Shown piece by piece: positions 19,566-30,688 of a stretch of 41,970 nt of DNA. Both the position numbers and the translations under genes were made by a program. Within the stretch, counting starts at the first letter, position 1. Each line of letters opens with the position of its first letter. Under the pieces are notes generated by a model. That model searched no databases and was not told the origin of the DNA. It saw only the letters and a program-made list of their open reading frames with translations. Origin of the DNA: an uncultured Alphaproteobacteria bacterium (GTDB taxonomy: Bacteria; Pseudomonadota; Alphaproteobacteria; Rickettsiales; UBA1997); NCBI GenBank assembly GCA_903879805.1, contig CAIRMX010000139.1, forward strand, positions 1 through 41,970, in the 5' to 3' direction.

Positions 19566-19815
19566 CCCATGCACAGAAGAACAAAAAAATAAAATAACCG
19601 AGCCCAAACAAAAAAATAACGAGCACAAATCCAGCTCAGAGTGCTGCTATTAGCGAATCTGCAGAACCTCGACTTCCTATTATATAGTTTCACATAATAG
19701 GCCTTATGTCTTTAACAAATATCGCAAAAAAGAGCAGCGCTAATCATAACTTGGCAACAACTTGGTGCTTTTTGCTTTGGCTCTGCGCTCTTTTTATCTT
19801 TCGGTCACTTCGTTT

Positions 19816-21219
19816 TTAATTTAGAAATACCGCCATTTTGTAGTCAGCCAAAGTGCTTTGATATTTTTCATACATCTCTACCAAAGCCGCTTTTGAAGAA
19901 GCCGTGTCTTGTTCGCGCAAATTTACCAAAAAGAAATTGCTGGCGCCATGCTTGAACTTTTCTCGTTCAGAATTTTCTAGTAAATCAGCTAATTTAGCTT
20001 CCTCTGAAAGGTTTTGGTGCATCTCAATAATGCTGCTGATTTGAACTTTAATTTGCTCAAGTTCTGCTTTGATTTTTTCTTCCAAAAGCTGTTGCTCATA
20101 TTTTAGAGATTTTAACTTCGATTCATATTCAGCAGTTTTTCCGCGAGCTTCGCGCTGCTGAAGTGGAATTGAAAAGTCTAAACCAACATAATTATTAGCC
20201 TGAGCTCTCGATACTGTGCCATTTCCTAAATCTTTTGAAGCACCAACATCCACATCTAGCTGAGGCTTAAACAGATTTTGCGCATATTTTAACTGGCTTG
20301 AATTTTGCTCTTTCTGAATTTTTAGAATTCTTAATTCTGGTCGGTTTGAAAGCGCCGTTTCTAAATCACGAATAGTTTGAGAATTTTCAATTTCATGAAG
20401 TGAAAAATGAATTTCTGGAACCTGATTTTGTTTTGGAACAATTGGAGTGCCATTTTCACCACGCCAAAAAAGCGAGAGATATATTGCTGAATTTTCAAAA
20501 TCTTGACGCGCCTTTGCCAAAGCGCTTTTGCGGCGTAAAATATTTTTCTTATTTTCAGTTACGATAATTTGAGCTACGTCACCTTTCTTTAACTTCTCCT
20601 CAAGTTGAGTCTGACGCTTTAGTGAAAGCTGATAAAGATCTTCATAGATGTGAAAAACTTTTGCTAAAGCAACCCATTTCCAATAAGCCTTTGTTGCGTC
20701 TCGTTCAATTTCTTTTTTAATTGTTTCAAGCTGAATCTGGCTCTCCTTAACTCCAAGATTTGCCAAAATCACACCAAGTCGGTTTTGATCAATTGAACTA
20801 TCTTTAAGCAAAGAGAATTTAGCCCCTGCCCTATATTCGCCGCCATCGTTGGTGCGCGATCCTCCTTCATACTCAGCAAAGCTGCCAAAAGATTTACGAT
20901 AGCCGCCGTAAACTTTTGTACCCATAAAACCCAACTCTTTTTCAAGCAAAGTGTTGGTGGTTTTCCCATCGTAAAAGCCGCGACTTTTGTCGGTGTAGTT
21001 TTGTTTTAACTTGATGTCGAAAAATCCGAGAGATCCTAAGACTGTTCCTTCCGCAGCACTTACCTTTTCATAATAAGATAAAATCTGCGGATAGTTTTTA
21101 TTTGCCGAAGCTGCAACTTCATGATGCGACAGCTTTTTCTCGGTGGAAGCTTCAGCAAGTTCAGTGACTACAAAATTTAAAAATAATATTGTAAAAATTG
21201 ATCCAATTTTGCGTTTCAT
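19816..21219 (-). CDS. TolC-family outer membrane efflux protein
   Basis: Signal peptide; duplicated coiled-coil pattern (ALSNRPELRILKIQKEQNSSQLKYAQNLFKPQLDVDVGASKDLG; LREQDTASSKAALVEMYEKYQSTLADYKMA); directly downstream of HlyD-type gene. Confidence 0.85.
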   Translation of the reverse strand: MKRKIGSIFTILFLNFVVTELAEASTEKKLSHHEVAASANKNYPQILSYYEKVSAAEGTVLGSLGFFDIKLKQNYTDKSRGFYDGKTTNTLLEKELGFMGTKVYGGYRKSFGSFAEYEGGSRTNDGGEYRAGAKFSLLKDSSIDQNRLGVILANLGVKESQIQLETIKKEIERDATKAYWKWVALAKVFHIYEDLYQLSLKRQTQLEEKLKKGDVAQIIVTENKKNILRRKSALAKARQDFENSAIYLSLFWRGENGTPIVPKQNQVPEIHFSLHEIENSQTIRDLETALSNRPELRILKIQKEQNSSQLKYAQNLFKPQLDVDVGASKDLGNGTVSRAQANNYVGLDFSIPLQQREARGKTAEYESKLKSLKYEQQLLEEKIKAELEQIKVQISSIIEMHQNLSEEAKLADLLENSEREKFKHGASNFFLVNLREQDTASSKAALVEMYEKYQSTLADYKMAVFLN

Positions 21220-23238
21220 CTAGTGACCTTTATTTGATTCGTCTTTTGTTTGAGCGGCTTTTAACTCACTATCAAAGCTTGGCGGAAAGCTATTTAGCTG
21301 GCGCCAAAACTCATAACCCAAGCTGACATTATTTAATAAAATCCAAGCCTGCGCTTTCGCACCATGTCTTAAAAATCTTTCATCCGGCCATTTCTCATCT
21401 TTGTCTTTTTTTACAATTACACGAAATTTGCCATTTTCAGAAATTGATGAATCAACCGAAGAAATAACGCCACCAAAGGTTCCAACAGCAATTGATGGCC
21501 AGCCGCTAAATTGAATTATTGGCCAACCTTCAAATTGTAGGCGCACTTTTCTGCCTTCCGTTACCAAGGGAATATCGTTGCCGCTGACATAAATTTCGAC
21601 CGCCGGATCGCTTAAATTTGGCGCGAATGTTGCAAGCTTATCGCCCAAGTGAACAACTGTAGCAGAATCTCCTGCCAGGACTTTTAAAATCACACCATCT
21701 TTTGGAGCGTAAATTATTTGATTTTCTTGGCGCGAAAGTTTGGTTTCAGATTCTGCCAATTCTGAAGCTGCAGATTCTTCTGCGGCTAAAAGTTTTTTAT
21801 ATTCAATTTTAGCTTCCTCAAAATCTCGGCGCGAACTTAGGCCTTTGTTAAAAAGTTCTTCTTGGCGTTGATAGTTTAGTTTAGAGGTTTGAGAGGCAAT
21901 TTGACTTACCTGGAATTTGCGCTTCTTAGCATCGCGTTCTGATTTTATTCTCTCTAAGATCAGAGGATCATTATCGACAATTTCAACTAACTTATCGTCT
22001 TTCTTAACACTTGATCCATCTTTCACATACCACTTCTTGATTCGACCATCAATCGGCGCACTGATAATTTGGGCGCGGTGATTTGGATCGCTTGCGATAA
22101 TATGTCCAAAACCTTTAGAGGTTTGTTGCCACGGCGTTAGGCACAAAATCACAATTGTTATGCCTAAAAAAGTTAGAATTATTTTTGGTAAAACTTTTAG
22201 CGGCTTGGGAGTGTTGATATTGTTGAAGTTTGTGAATGGCTCAAAATCTTTTTTTTTAATAGAAAAATTATAGAATTTTGATAATTTTTGGCACGAAGCA
22301 ACAAGGTCGTAAAAATTTTCTAAATCACGACCAAGTTGAGAAAAATTGTAAAGCAACGCTGATAAAATTAACTCTGCCGCAACCAATTGACCAATTGTTA
22401 ATTGACCCTTCAAAACCAGCCAACCACCAATTACAAGAAGCGCTACGCTGGCAACCACATAAAGAGCCAGCAACAAAATCACCTGATAAAATAGGCTTCG
22501 AAAGCGCGACTTGCGGTCTTGCAAATAATTTCCAGTAAGAGAGTCGATTTTTTGCTCAACATTAAAATTGGCAGAAGGGCTATTTTCTTCGATCTCTTCA
22601 AAACATTTAACAATATCATATTTAGCTTGGCTCTTAGAAAATGAACTAAGAACGGCTTGCTTGTAAAATCGCGACCAAATTAACCACAAAGAAATCACAA
22701 TCGCTAAGCTAAAAAGAAAAAATACTGGATGATAAAAACTAACCACAATTAAGCCAACTGCACCTTGTAGAATTGTTGTGAAGGTTTTTGTTAAAAATTT
22801 TGGAATAGTTTTTTGGATTGTAATTGTTTCAAAGAAGCGGTTAACCATCTCTCTTTTTTCTGGGTTTTGCTGCTTTGATTTTAGAAGCAAAATCGTCACT
22901 TCAGAAGTGATTCTCGCAAAAAATCTCGACTGAAAAATTTCGGTAACAAAAAATTGCAGAGCGTTTAAGGCAGCCCAAAAAATTAGTAAAATTAATAGCA
23001 CACTTCCCAAAACAAAGGTTGGGCGAATCAGCGCTGTAAATGAGACGGAGTTTATTAGAAATTGTACCGAAAGTGGAACTGCAAGCGAAAGAAAGCTGAT
23101 CGCAAGTCCATAAACTGCACTCATCCAAAAAAATAAAGATTCGGTAAAAAGAATCTTTTTTAGGAAGGGCTGAATTTTTATCTTGTCAGTTTTGTCGCCG
23201 CTATTTTCGGTAAAGTTTTTTGAACTAACTTTGGTCAT
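21220..23238 (-). CDS. ABC-exporter-type transmembrane domain fused to HlyD/membrane-fusion-protein domain, no ATP-binding domain
   Basis: Residues about 30-320: six-helix exporter TMD-like (VPLSVQFLINSV...GGWLVLKGQLTIGQLVAAELILSALLYNFSQLGRDLENFYDL); residues about 350-672: HlyD-like (TPWQQTSKGFGHIIASDPNHRAQIISAPIDGRIKKWYVKDGSSVKKDDKLVEI...IYAPKDGVILKVLAGDSATVVHLGDKLATF); no Walker A or LSGGQ signature. Confidence 0.8.
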   Translation of the reverse strand: MTKVSSKNFTENSGDKTDKIKIQPFLKKILFTESLFFWMSAVYGLAISFLSLAVPLSVQFLINSVSFTALIRPTFVLGSVLLILLIFWAALNALQFFVTEIFQSRFFARITSEVTILLLKSKQQNPEKREMVNRFFETITIQKTIPKFLTKTFTTILQGAVGLIVVSFYHPVFFLFSLAIVISLWLIWSRFYKQAVLSSFSKSQAKYDIVKCFEEIEENSPSANFNVEQKIDSLTGNYLQDRKSRFRSLFYQVILLLALYVVASVALLVIGGWLVLKGQLTIGQLVAAELILSALLYNFSQLGRDLENFYDLVASCQKLSKFYNFSIKKKDFEPFTNFNNINTPKPLKVLPKIILTFLGITIVILCLTPWQQTSKGFGHIIASDPNHRAQIISAPIDGRIKKWYVKDGSSVKKDDKLVEIVDNDPLILERIKSERDAKKRKFQVSQIASQTSKLNYQRQEELFNKGLSSRRDFEEAKIEYKKLLAAEESAASELAESETKLSRQENQIIYAPKDGVILKVLAGDSATVVHLGDKLATFAPNLSDPAVEIYVSGNDIPLVTEGRKVRLQFEGWPIIQFSGWPSIAVGTFGGVISSVDSSISENGKFRVIVKKDKDEKWPDERFLRHGAKAQAWILLNNVSLGYEFWRQLNSFPPSFDSELKAAQTKDESNKGH

Positions 23239-23328
23239 TTTGGTTTATTTGTTGAAGTTACTACACCATCAATAACAAATCTTTGAGACTTTGTTTCATG
23301 GCTTAAAATGTTTGTTTTAAACGATTTT

Positions 23329-24384
23329 TTAACTCTTTTGGTTCAAATTTATTTTCTGAACTTTCTTGCGACAACAAAAAAAACTCCTCACCACACCGTT
23401 CCATCCGTCAATTGCGATCATTTTATCTCCCTCAACCGCAACATTAAAAACATGATCAGGATTGCCAAATAAAATAAACGTTTGAGCAAGGCCTTGATCA
23501 ATTGCAATTCTTTGAGTTTGAGCACCGCATTCGCGACAATTTCCAAATTTAGTTTTTTCCGCTTCCAAAATATCACTTTTACGATCTCCGCGCCTAACCA
23601 TTACGGCGCCTTCGATAATTGCTTTATCTTGCTGATCTTCGGTGGTTTTAATTCCGACTAATTCTGAAAACATCGTATCACCACAGAGTAGCTCTTTAGC
23701 GCTCAACGCATCTTTTACTCGCTGCAATTTTTCTTTGATTTCTAAATCTTCTAAAGATTGATGATATTCGTGATAATGATCTTGTCTGCTATCCCTTAGT
23801 TCTTCAAATGCCCTTCTTACTGGCGCAAACTTTTGATCAATTTCAGCAACTGATGGTAGTGCAATTTGTTTGGAAGAAATTTCTTGTTCGTTGAATTTGG
23901 TAACCAGTTCATTGGCGCCGTTTAGCAAATCACCATTAGTTTTTACAACTTTTACATTTCCTAACTGTCCATCACGATAGCCATATTCGACAAATATTCC
24001 ACCTTCTAAATTTCTTCGTGCTAAATGGCGTGATCCATCGGATAAGGTTTTTAGTTTAATCGAACATACAACGCTTCTAAACTCACCCTCAAAAGGCAAT
24101 CCATCTTCACCAAACTTTCCTACAAAAAATTTTTCACCTAAACCAGTATGTGGAAACAAATCACAAGCTGTATCTTTAAGACTAATAATACCTTCAGTTG
24201 GCTTTCCCAACTCATCAAATTTTCCAACATAATCACCACTTTCAAGTTCTGTTGGAACAGAACTTCTATAAAGCTTTTCTGCTTCAAAGAAAGTCAAAGT
24301 TTGTTGTTTCTGAAAACTCTTATCTGCAATGGCCTGACTTATTTGACTTGGTAATTTTGCTTCACGATCGCTTTTAACTTTCAT
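23329..24384 (-). CDS. Protein with MORN-like repeats and C-terminal Cys/His/Asp cysteine-protease-like signature
   Basis: DYVGKFDELGKPTEGII / FFVGKFGEDGLPFEGEF repeats; KFGNCRECGAQTQRIA (C283), NPDHVFNVAV (H311), AIDGW (D326). Confidence 0.55.
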   Translation of the reverse strand: MKVKSDREAKLPSQISQAIADKSFQKQQTLTFFEAEKLYRSSVPTELESGDYVGKFDELGKPTEGIISLKDTACDLFPHTGLGEKFFVGKFGEDGLPFEGEFRSVVCSIKLKTLSDGSRHLARRNLEGGIFVEYGYRDGQLGNVKVVKTNGDLLNGANELVTKFNEQEISSKQIALPSVAEIDQKFAPVRRAFEELRDSRQDHYHEYHQSLEDLEIKEKLQRVKDALSAKELLCGDTMFSELVGIKTTEDQQDKAIIEGAVMVRRGDRKSDILEAEKTKFGNCRECGAQTQRIAIDQGLAQTFILFGNPDHVFNVAVEGDKMIAIDGWNGVVRSFFCCRKKVQKINLNQKS

Positions 24385-24416
24385 AATCTTGAGATGTTAA
24401 AAAATGCACTAGAGCC

Positions 24417-24453
24417 AAAAAAAAGCCTCTGAGAAAAATCTTAGAGGCTTTTT
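24417..24453 (-). terminator. Rho-independent terminator of the ankyrin gene (24481-25752)
   Basis: Minus-strand AAAAAGCCTCTAAGATTTTTCTCAGAGGCTTTTTTTT: 7-bp GC-containing stem followed by T-tract, just past the stop codon. Confidence 0.8.
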
Positions 24454-24480
24454 GATATTTCTAATTTTGGTCAAAATCGA

Positions 24481-25752
24481 CTAGTTGGCCGCTTCGGACG
24501 CTGGTACAGCCACTTCAAGATCGAGAGTTTTTGGAGCAGCGATTTTTGGCTTTGCCGACTCAACTTTTTTAACTTCTTTAGCACCCTCACCTTGCTTAAA
24601 TTTAAAAGTCCCAGTTGAAGATGGAATGTCATTTAAAGACTTAACTTCTTCAACAGCTTGAGGTCTTGCAACCGCAGCAGCAGGTTCTTCAATTGGCTCC
24701 ATCTTTTTGAACTTAAACACACGATTTCCAGTTGTAGTTGGAGCAGTAACTGTTGCAGCTTTTGCTTTTTGACCAGCTTGAATCAAAGACATCACCTTAT
24801 TGCCCTGCTCTGCTTTCGACTGACCACTAATAAACTTATACGAAACTTTTGGATCATTAAGCGACTGCTCTTTCACCGGCACAGAAGTGATATTGGCCAA
24901 TTCTTTTTTCTGAATTGAAACTGGCTCGGCTTTTTCAATCGAGCTAATTGTTCCCGAAGAAGATCCGATAAATTTAAACTTTTTCAAAAGTGATTTTTGT
25001 GAAGCTGAAGATGAAGGAGTTGCGGTAATATTCATAACCTGAGTTGGCACTGGCTCAGAAACTCCATTTTCTCCTCCAGACAAGTTCGCCATTTTTGTAG
25101 ATCTTTCGAGATAGTCTCCCAAAAGCTTTTGCACCACATCATTTTCATGATTTCTAGCAACTGAGTAAGAATCAGTAATTTGCTGAGTTAGCAATTTTGC
25201 ATCCATCATTTTGATGAAATTGAATTTCTCAAACATCACCACCAAACATTTATCGCAATCAGATTGCGTAGCCTGCATGATTGCAGATTCATTAGCTGAA
25301 TTGACGCCGCTCGCATCCGCATTTTTTTCCAATAAGAAAGTTACTAAAGCAACGTCTCCAGCCAAAGAAGCTCTCATTAAAGGTGTCCAACCCTCATTAT
25401 CGATGGCATTTACATCTGCACCATTTTCAACCAAAACTTTCGCAATCTCCAAATTTTTCTCACGCGCTGCAATATGAAGAGCTGTCGCGCCACCAAAGTT
25501 TTTTTGGCTAACTAACGCCGCACCGGCTTTGCTAAAAAATTTAATACCAGCCAAATCATTATTTGCTGCAGCTGACATTAATGAGTTAATTCCTGCAACT
25601 TGATCGCTTGATTCACTATAAAGATTTGCCATCTGTGCGCGAATCGATTCGCTAGTCAAAAAAACACCGCAAGTAAGCAGTAAAATTCCGCCAAACAAAA
25701 TACTGTTGGCGCCTTTAAAATTAAGGGCGGATCCGCTTATTGCTTTGATCAT
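24481..25752 (-). CDS. Membrane-anchored ankyrin-repeat protein with repetitive low-complexity C-terminal tail
   Basis: N-terminal TM segment (SILFGGILLLTCGVFL); ANK repeats (GATALHIAAREKNLEIAKVLVENGADVNAIDNEGWTPLMRASLAGDVALVTFLLEKNAD); FKF-type short repeats in tail. Confidence 0.88.
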   Translation of the reverse strand: MIKAISGSALNFKGANSILFGGILLLTCGVFLTSESIRAQMANLYSESSDQVAGINSLMSAAANNDLAGIKFFSKAGAALVSQKNFGGATALHIAAREKNLEIAKVLVENGADVNAIDNEGWTPLMRASLAGDVALVTFLLEKNADASGVNSANESAIMQATQSDCDKCLVVMFEKFNFIKMMDAKLLTQQITDSYSVARNHENDVVQKLLGDYLERSTKMANLSGGENGVSEPVPTQVMNITATPSSSASQKSLLKKFKFIGSSSGTISSIEKAEPVSIQKKELANITSVPVKEQSLNDPKVSYKFISGQSKAEQGNKVMSLIQAGQKAKAATVTAPTTTGNRVFKFKKMEPIEEPAAAVARPQAVEEVKSLNDIPSSTGTFKFKQGEGAKEVKKVESAKPKIAAPKTLDLEVAVPASEAAN

Positions 25753-25808
25753 AATTTTTGATTTAGTGAAGAATTGATTTATGATAAAAAACTATTGCTG
25801 GCGATTTA

Positions 25809-27233
25809 CTATTTCCAGCGATTTTCAAGCTCCTGTATCAAAGATTGTTTTTCGGGATTGTATGGTTTTTCAATCCAAGGTTTTGCACCGTTTTTCAAAA
25901 GAAATTTAACGATGATTTCTTTCTTGTGACGATAGGCAATTGATAGCGCCGTAAAACCGTCATTATCCATCACATTGACATCAACACCTTTCGACACAAG
26001 TAGTTCGGCCGCAGGCAAAAAGCCAACTCGCGCCGCGTGCATCAAGGAAGTTCTGCCAAATGAATCGATATATTCTATGTCCGCTTTATTGCTTACCAAA
26101 ATTTCCAACGCCTTGATGTCGAGCAACTCAATGGCAATATCTAGCGGAGAATATCCAAGGTTATTTGGCAAATTCGGATCAGCTCCGCGAGCCAACACCG
26201 ACGCCATCACCGGATATTTCTGCAACAAGATTGCGTAAGTTAAAATCGTGTCACCAATTTGATTTTTTACATTTGGATTTTCGATATCTTTGTAAGCGCT
26301 ATTAAAAAAAGCAACACTACCACTTGCCACTGCGTCAAATAGAATCGTTATTCTTTCTTGGTCGGTTAGTGGAGATGGAATATGTAAATTGTCAGCAGTG
26401 CGGAAACGGTTGACAATAGGGGGCGCAGGAGGTTCATCTGAAATAAATCGATTCAGATTTTTTTTCTGTGGCACAATTTTTTCCTCTTCATCTTCTGTCA
26501 AATTTTCATCATTTTCTGCCTCAGAATTTTGAGCAGTATCTTCAAATTTCAGCAAATATTTAGCGCGTAATTCGCGTAATTTTTTGGCTTTTTCGCGATG
26601 CTTTTTTTCGTAAAGTTTTTGACGTTTTTCTGCCTCTAAACGCTTTTTCAAATCGCGCTTCTTTTTTGAATTAACATATTTTTCCGTCTTCTTTTTTGCT
26701 CCAACTGCCATGTCTTCCGGCTTTAATTCCGGCGCTGGAGCTGGCGCCACCGCGCCTTTTATTTCCTGCGGCAATGCCTTAACTTTGTCGGCACCTTTTT
26801 GCAAAAAGTTGCTAATTTTATCAGTAAAACTTGCCTCAGCTGGCTTGTCTGCTTCTTTGCTTTCTGGCACCACCACTGGCTCTACAACAGGTTCTGGATC
26901 TTTCGGGGCGGGTTGTACAAATTTTACCCGCGGCTGTTTTGTTGTAGATTTTACATCTGGCTTTACTTCCGGAGCATCTGGCAAAACTGGCGGCAATTCT
27001 TGCTTTGGCGGCTCTGGCAGAAGTGGCAAAGCGCCAGATTTTTTATCAACATCGTCCAAACCCAAAGATTCCAAATCAACCTTAACATCCTTGCCACCAA
27101 AAGGATCGAGCTCTGCCTTTCTAGCTTTCAAAGTGGCATTAATTTGCTCCATGCTTTGCGGGGTTTTGCTTGGCGCAGCAAAAGCCTCACAAGAGAAAAT
27201 TATTGAGATGAGAAGGAGAAGTGTTTGCAACAT
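25809..27233 (-). CDS. Exported ankyrin-repeat protein with Pro/Lys-rich central region; start at ATG 27233 preferred over TTG 27260
   Basis: Signal peptide MLQTLLLLISIIFSCEAFA; Pro- and Lys-rich stretches; ANK repeats (GYSPLDIAIELLDIKALEILVSNKADIEYIDSFGRTSLMHAARVGFLPAAELLVSKGVDVNVMDNDGFTAL). Confidence 0.88.
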   Translation of the reverse strand: MLQTLLLLISIIFSCEAFAAPSKTPQSMEQINATLKARKAELDPFGGKDVKVDLESLGLDDVDKKSGALPLLPEPPKQELPPVLPDAPEVKPDVKSTTKQPRVKFVQPAPKDPEPVVEPVVVPESKEADKPAEASFTDKISNFLQKGADKVKALPQEIKGAVAPAPAPELKPEDMAVGAKKKTEKYVNSKKKRDLKKRLEAEKRQKLYEKKHREKAKKLRELRAKYLLKFEDTAQNSEAENDENLTEDEEEKIVPQKKNLNRFISDEPPAPPIVNRFRTADNLHIPSPLTDQERITILFDAVASGSVAFFNSAYKDIENPNVKNQIGDTILTYAILLQKYPVMASVLARGADPNLPNNLGYSPLDIAIELLDIKALEILVSNKADIEYIDSFGRTSLMHAARVGFLPAAELLVSKGVDVNVMDNDGFTALSIAYRHKKEIIVKFLLKNGAKPWIEKPYNPEKQSLIQELENRWK

Positions 27234-27243
27234 TAATACTAAA

Positions 27244-29555
<2,312 letters not shown>

Positions 29556-30047
29556 CTAAACTAAATTGTCGTCATTGACATTATTCAAACTTTTGCAGGT
29601 TTTTTTCAGATCGAATTTTCTGAAATGTGCTTCGTCAATTGCGTGAACCAAAATTTCACCATCTTTGGCGCCAATGCAAAAAAGACCGCAAGTCATGTTG
29701 AAACTAGCGATTAGTAGCGCGGGATTAAAGGTGTTTTCTGGATCGAATTTTACAGAGTAAACTAGCGGATGTGAAGGCTCTCTAGTCAAAGCCAAGTTAA
29801 TAATTAGCTTAATTGAGCTAAAGAAACTTTGAAAAAAAATCCGCGAAAAATGGCGGTAAAAACCAAAACTCAAATGCAGCAATTCGCTTTTTTCTTCGAT
29901 CAATCTTAGGCGAAAAGATGAAACGCTAACTAGCCCTGAAGCCAAAACTCCAAAAAATATGTAAAGCCACGAAACCTTACTGGCCGCGACCATAAACATG
30001 ATCCACAGCGCCAGCAAAAATAAAAATAGGTTGAAAATGTTGAGCAT
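29556..30047 (-). CDS. MnhE/MrpE-like Na+/H+ antiporter subunit E
   Basis: MLNIFNLFLFLLALWIMFMVA N-terminus and two-helix small membrane protein pattern; C-terminal NPALLIASFNMTCGLFCIGAKDGEILVHAID at the MrpE-like position. Confidence 0.6.
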   Translation of the reverse strand: MLNIFNLFLFLLALWIMFMVAASKVSWLYIFFGVLASGLVSVSSFRLRLIEEKSELLHLSFGFYRHFSRIFFQSFFSSIKLIINLALTREPSHPLVYSVKFDPENTFNPALLIASFNMTCGLFCIGAKDGEILVHAIDEAHFRKFDLKKTCKSLNNVNDDNLV

Positions 30048-30109
30048 TGAGGAAATGAAAATTAAAAAAGCTGAGGAGCAAAATTCTTCAACAAAATTAA
30101 TCAAAAACA

Positions 30110-30559
30110 ATGTCAAAAATTTTAATCGTGCAGGCCGTTTTTTATGACAAAATTTCAGCAATGTTGCTGCAAGGCGCAACCGCTGAAATCACCAGATCTG
30201 GCAGCAGTTACGAAGTTATTTCGGTTCCGGGAGCATTTGAAATTCCAGCAGCAATTGCGCTGGCCAAAGGCACAAAAAATTCACTCTTTAAAGGCTTTGA
30301 TAAATATGATGGCTACGTGGCTTTGGGCTGTGTGATTCGTGGCGAAACAACTCATTACGATTACGTCTGCGGCGAGAGTGCCCGCGGTTTGAATGACTTG
30401 GCTTTTAAAGAAAAATTGGCGATTGGCTACGGAATTATTACTGTGGAAAACGAGGCTCAAGCCTTGGATCGCGCTGATCCTGCTAAAAAAGATAAGGGTG
30501 GGTTTGCGGCTTATGCTTGTTTGGAGATGATTAAGTTGAAGAATAAGTTTGCGGCTTAA
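30110..30559 (+). CDS. ribH: 6,7-dimethyl-8-ribityllumazine synthase
   Basis: SVPGAFEIPAAIALAKG; GYVALGCVIRGETTHYDYVCGESARGL. Confidence 0.95.
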   Translation: MSKILIVQAVFYDKISAMLLQGATAEITRSGSSYEVISVPGAFEIPAAIALAKGTKNSLFKGFDKYDGYVALGCVIRGETTHYDYVCGESARGLNDLAFKEKLAIGYGIITVENEAQALDRADPAKKDKGGFAAYACLEMIKLKNKFAA

Positions 30560-30578
30560 ATAAATTTTTGTGCCCGCA

Positions 30579-30677
30579 AATAACCACCCCAGCCCCTCCT
30601 TGAAAAGGAGGGGCTGGAGTTCGGCTTCGGTCTCGAGCACTCCCCTCCTTTTCAAGGAGGGGTTGGGGGTGGTTATT
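30579..30677. repeat. Nested palindromic intergenic element (about 99 bp)
   Basis: Terminal AATAACCACCCC / GGGGTGGTTATT inverted repeat enclosing two self-complementary hairpins CCCCTCCTTGAAAAGGAGGGG and CCCCTCCTTTTCAAGGAGGGG. Confidence 0.9.
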
Positions 30678-30688
30678 CACAAACTCAA

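Noticed and set aside
19728-19795. AAGAGC...GCTCTTTTT near the convergent ends of the caspase-like and TolC genes as a terminator
   Set aside because: Only 6 bp pair and the loop is very long; not convincing
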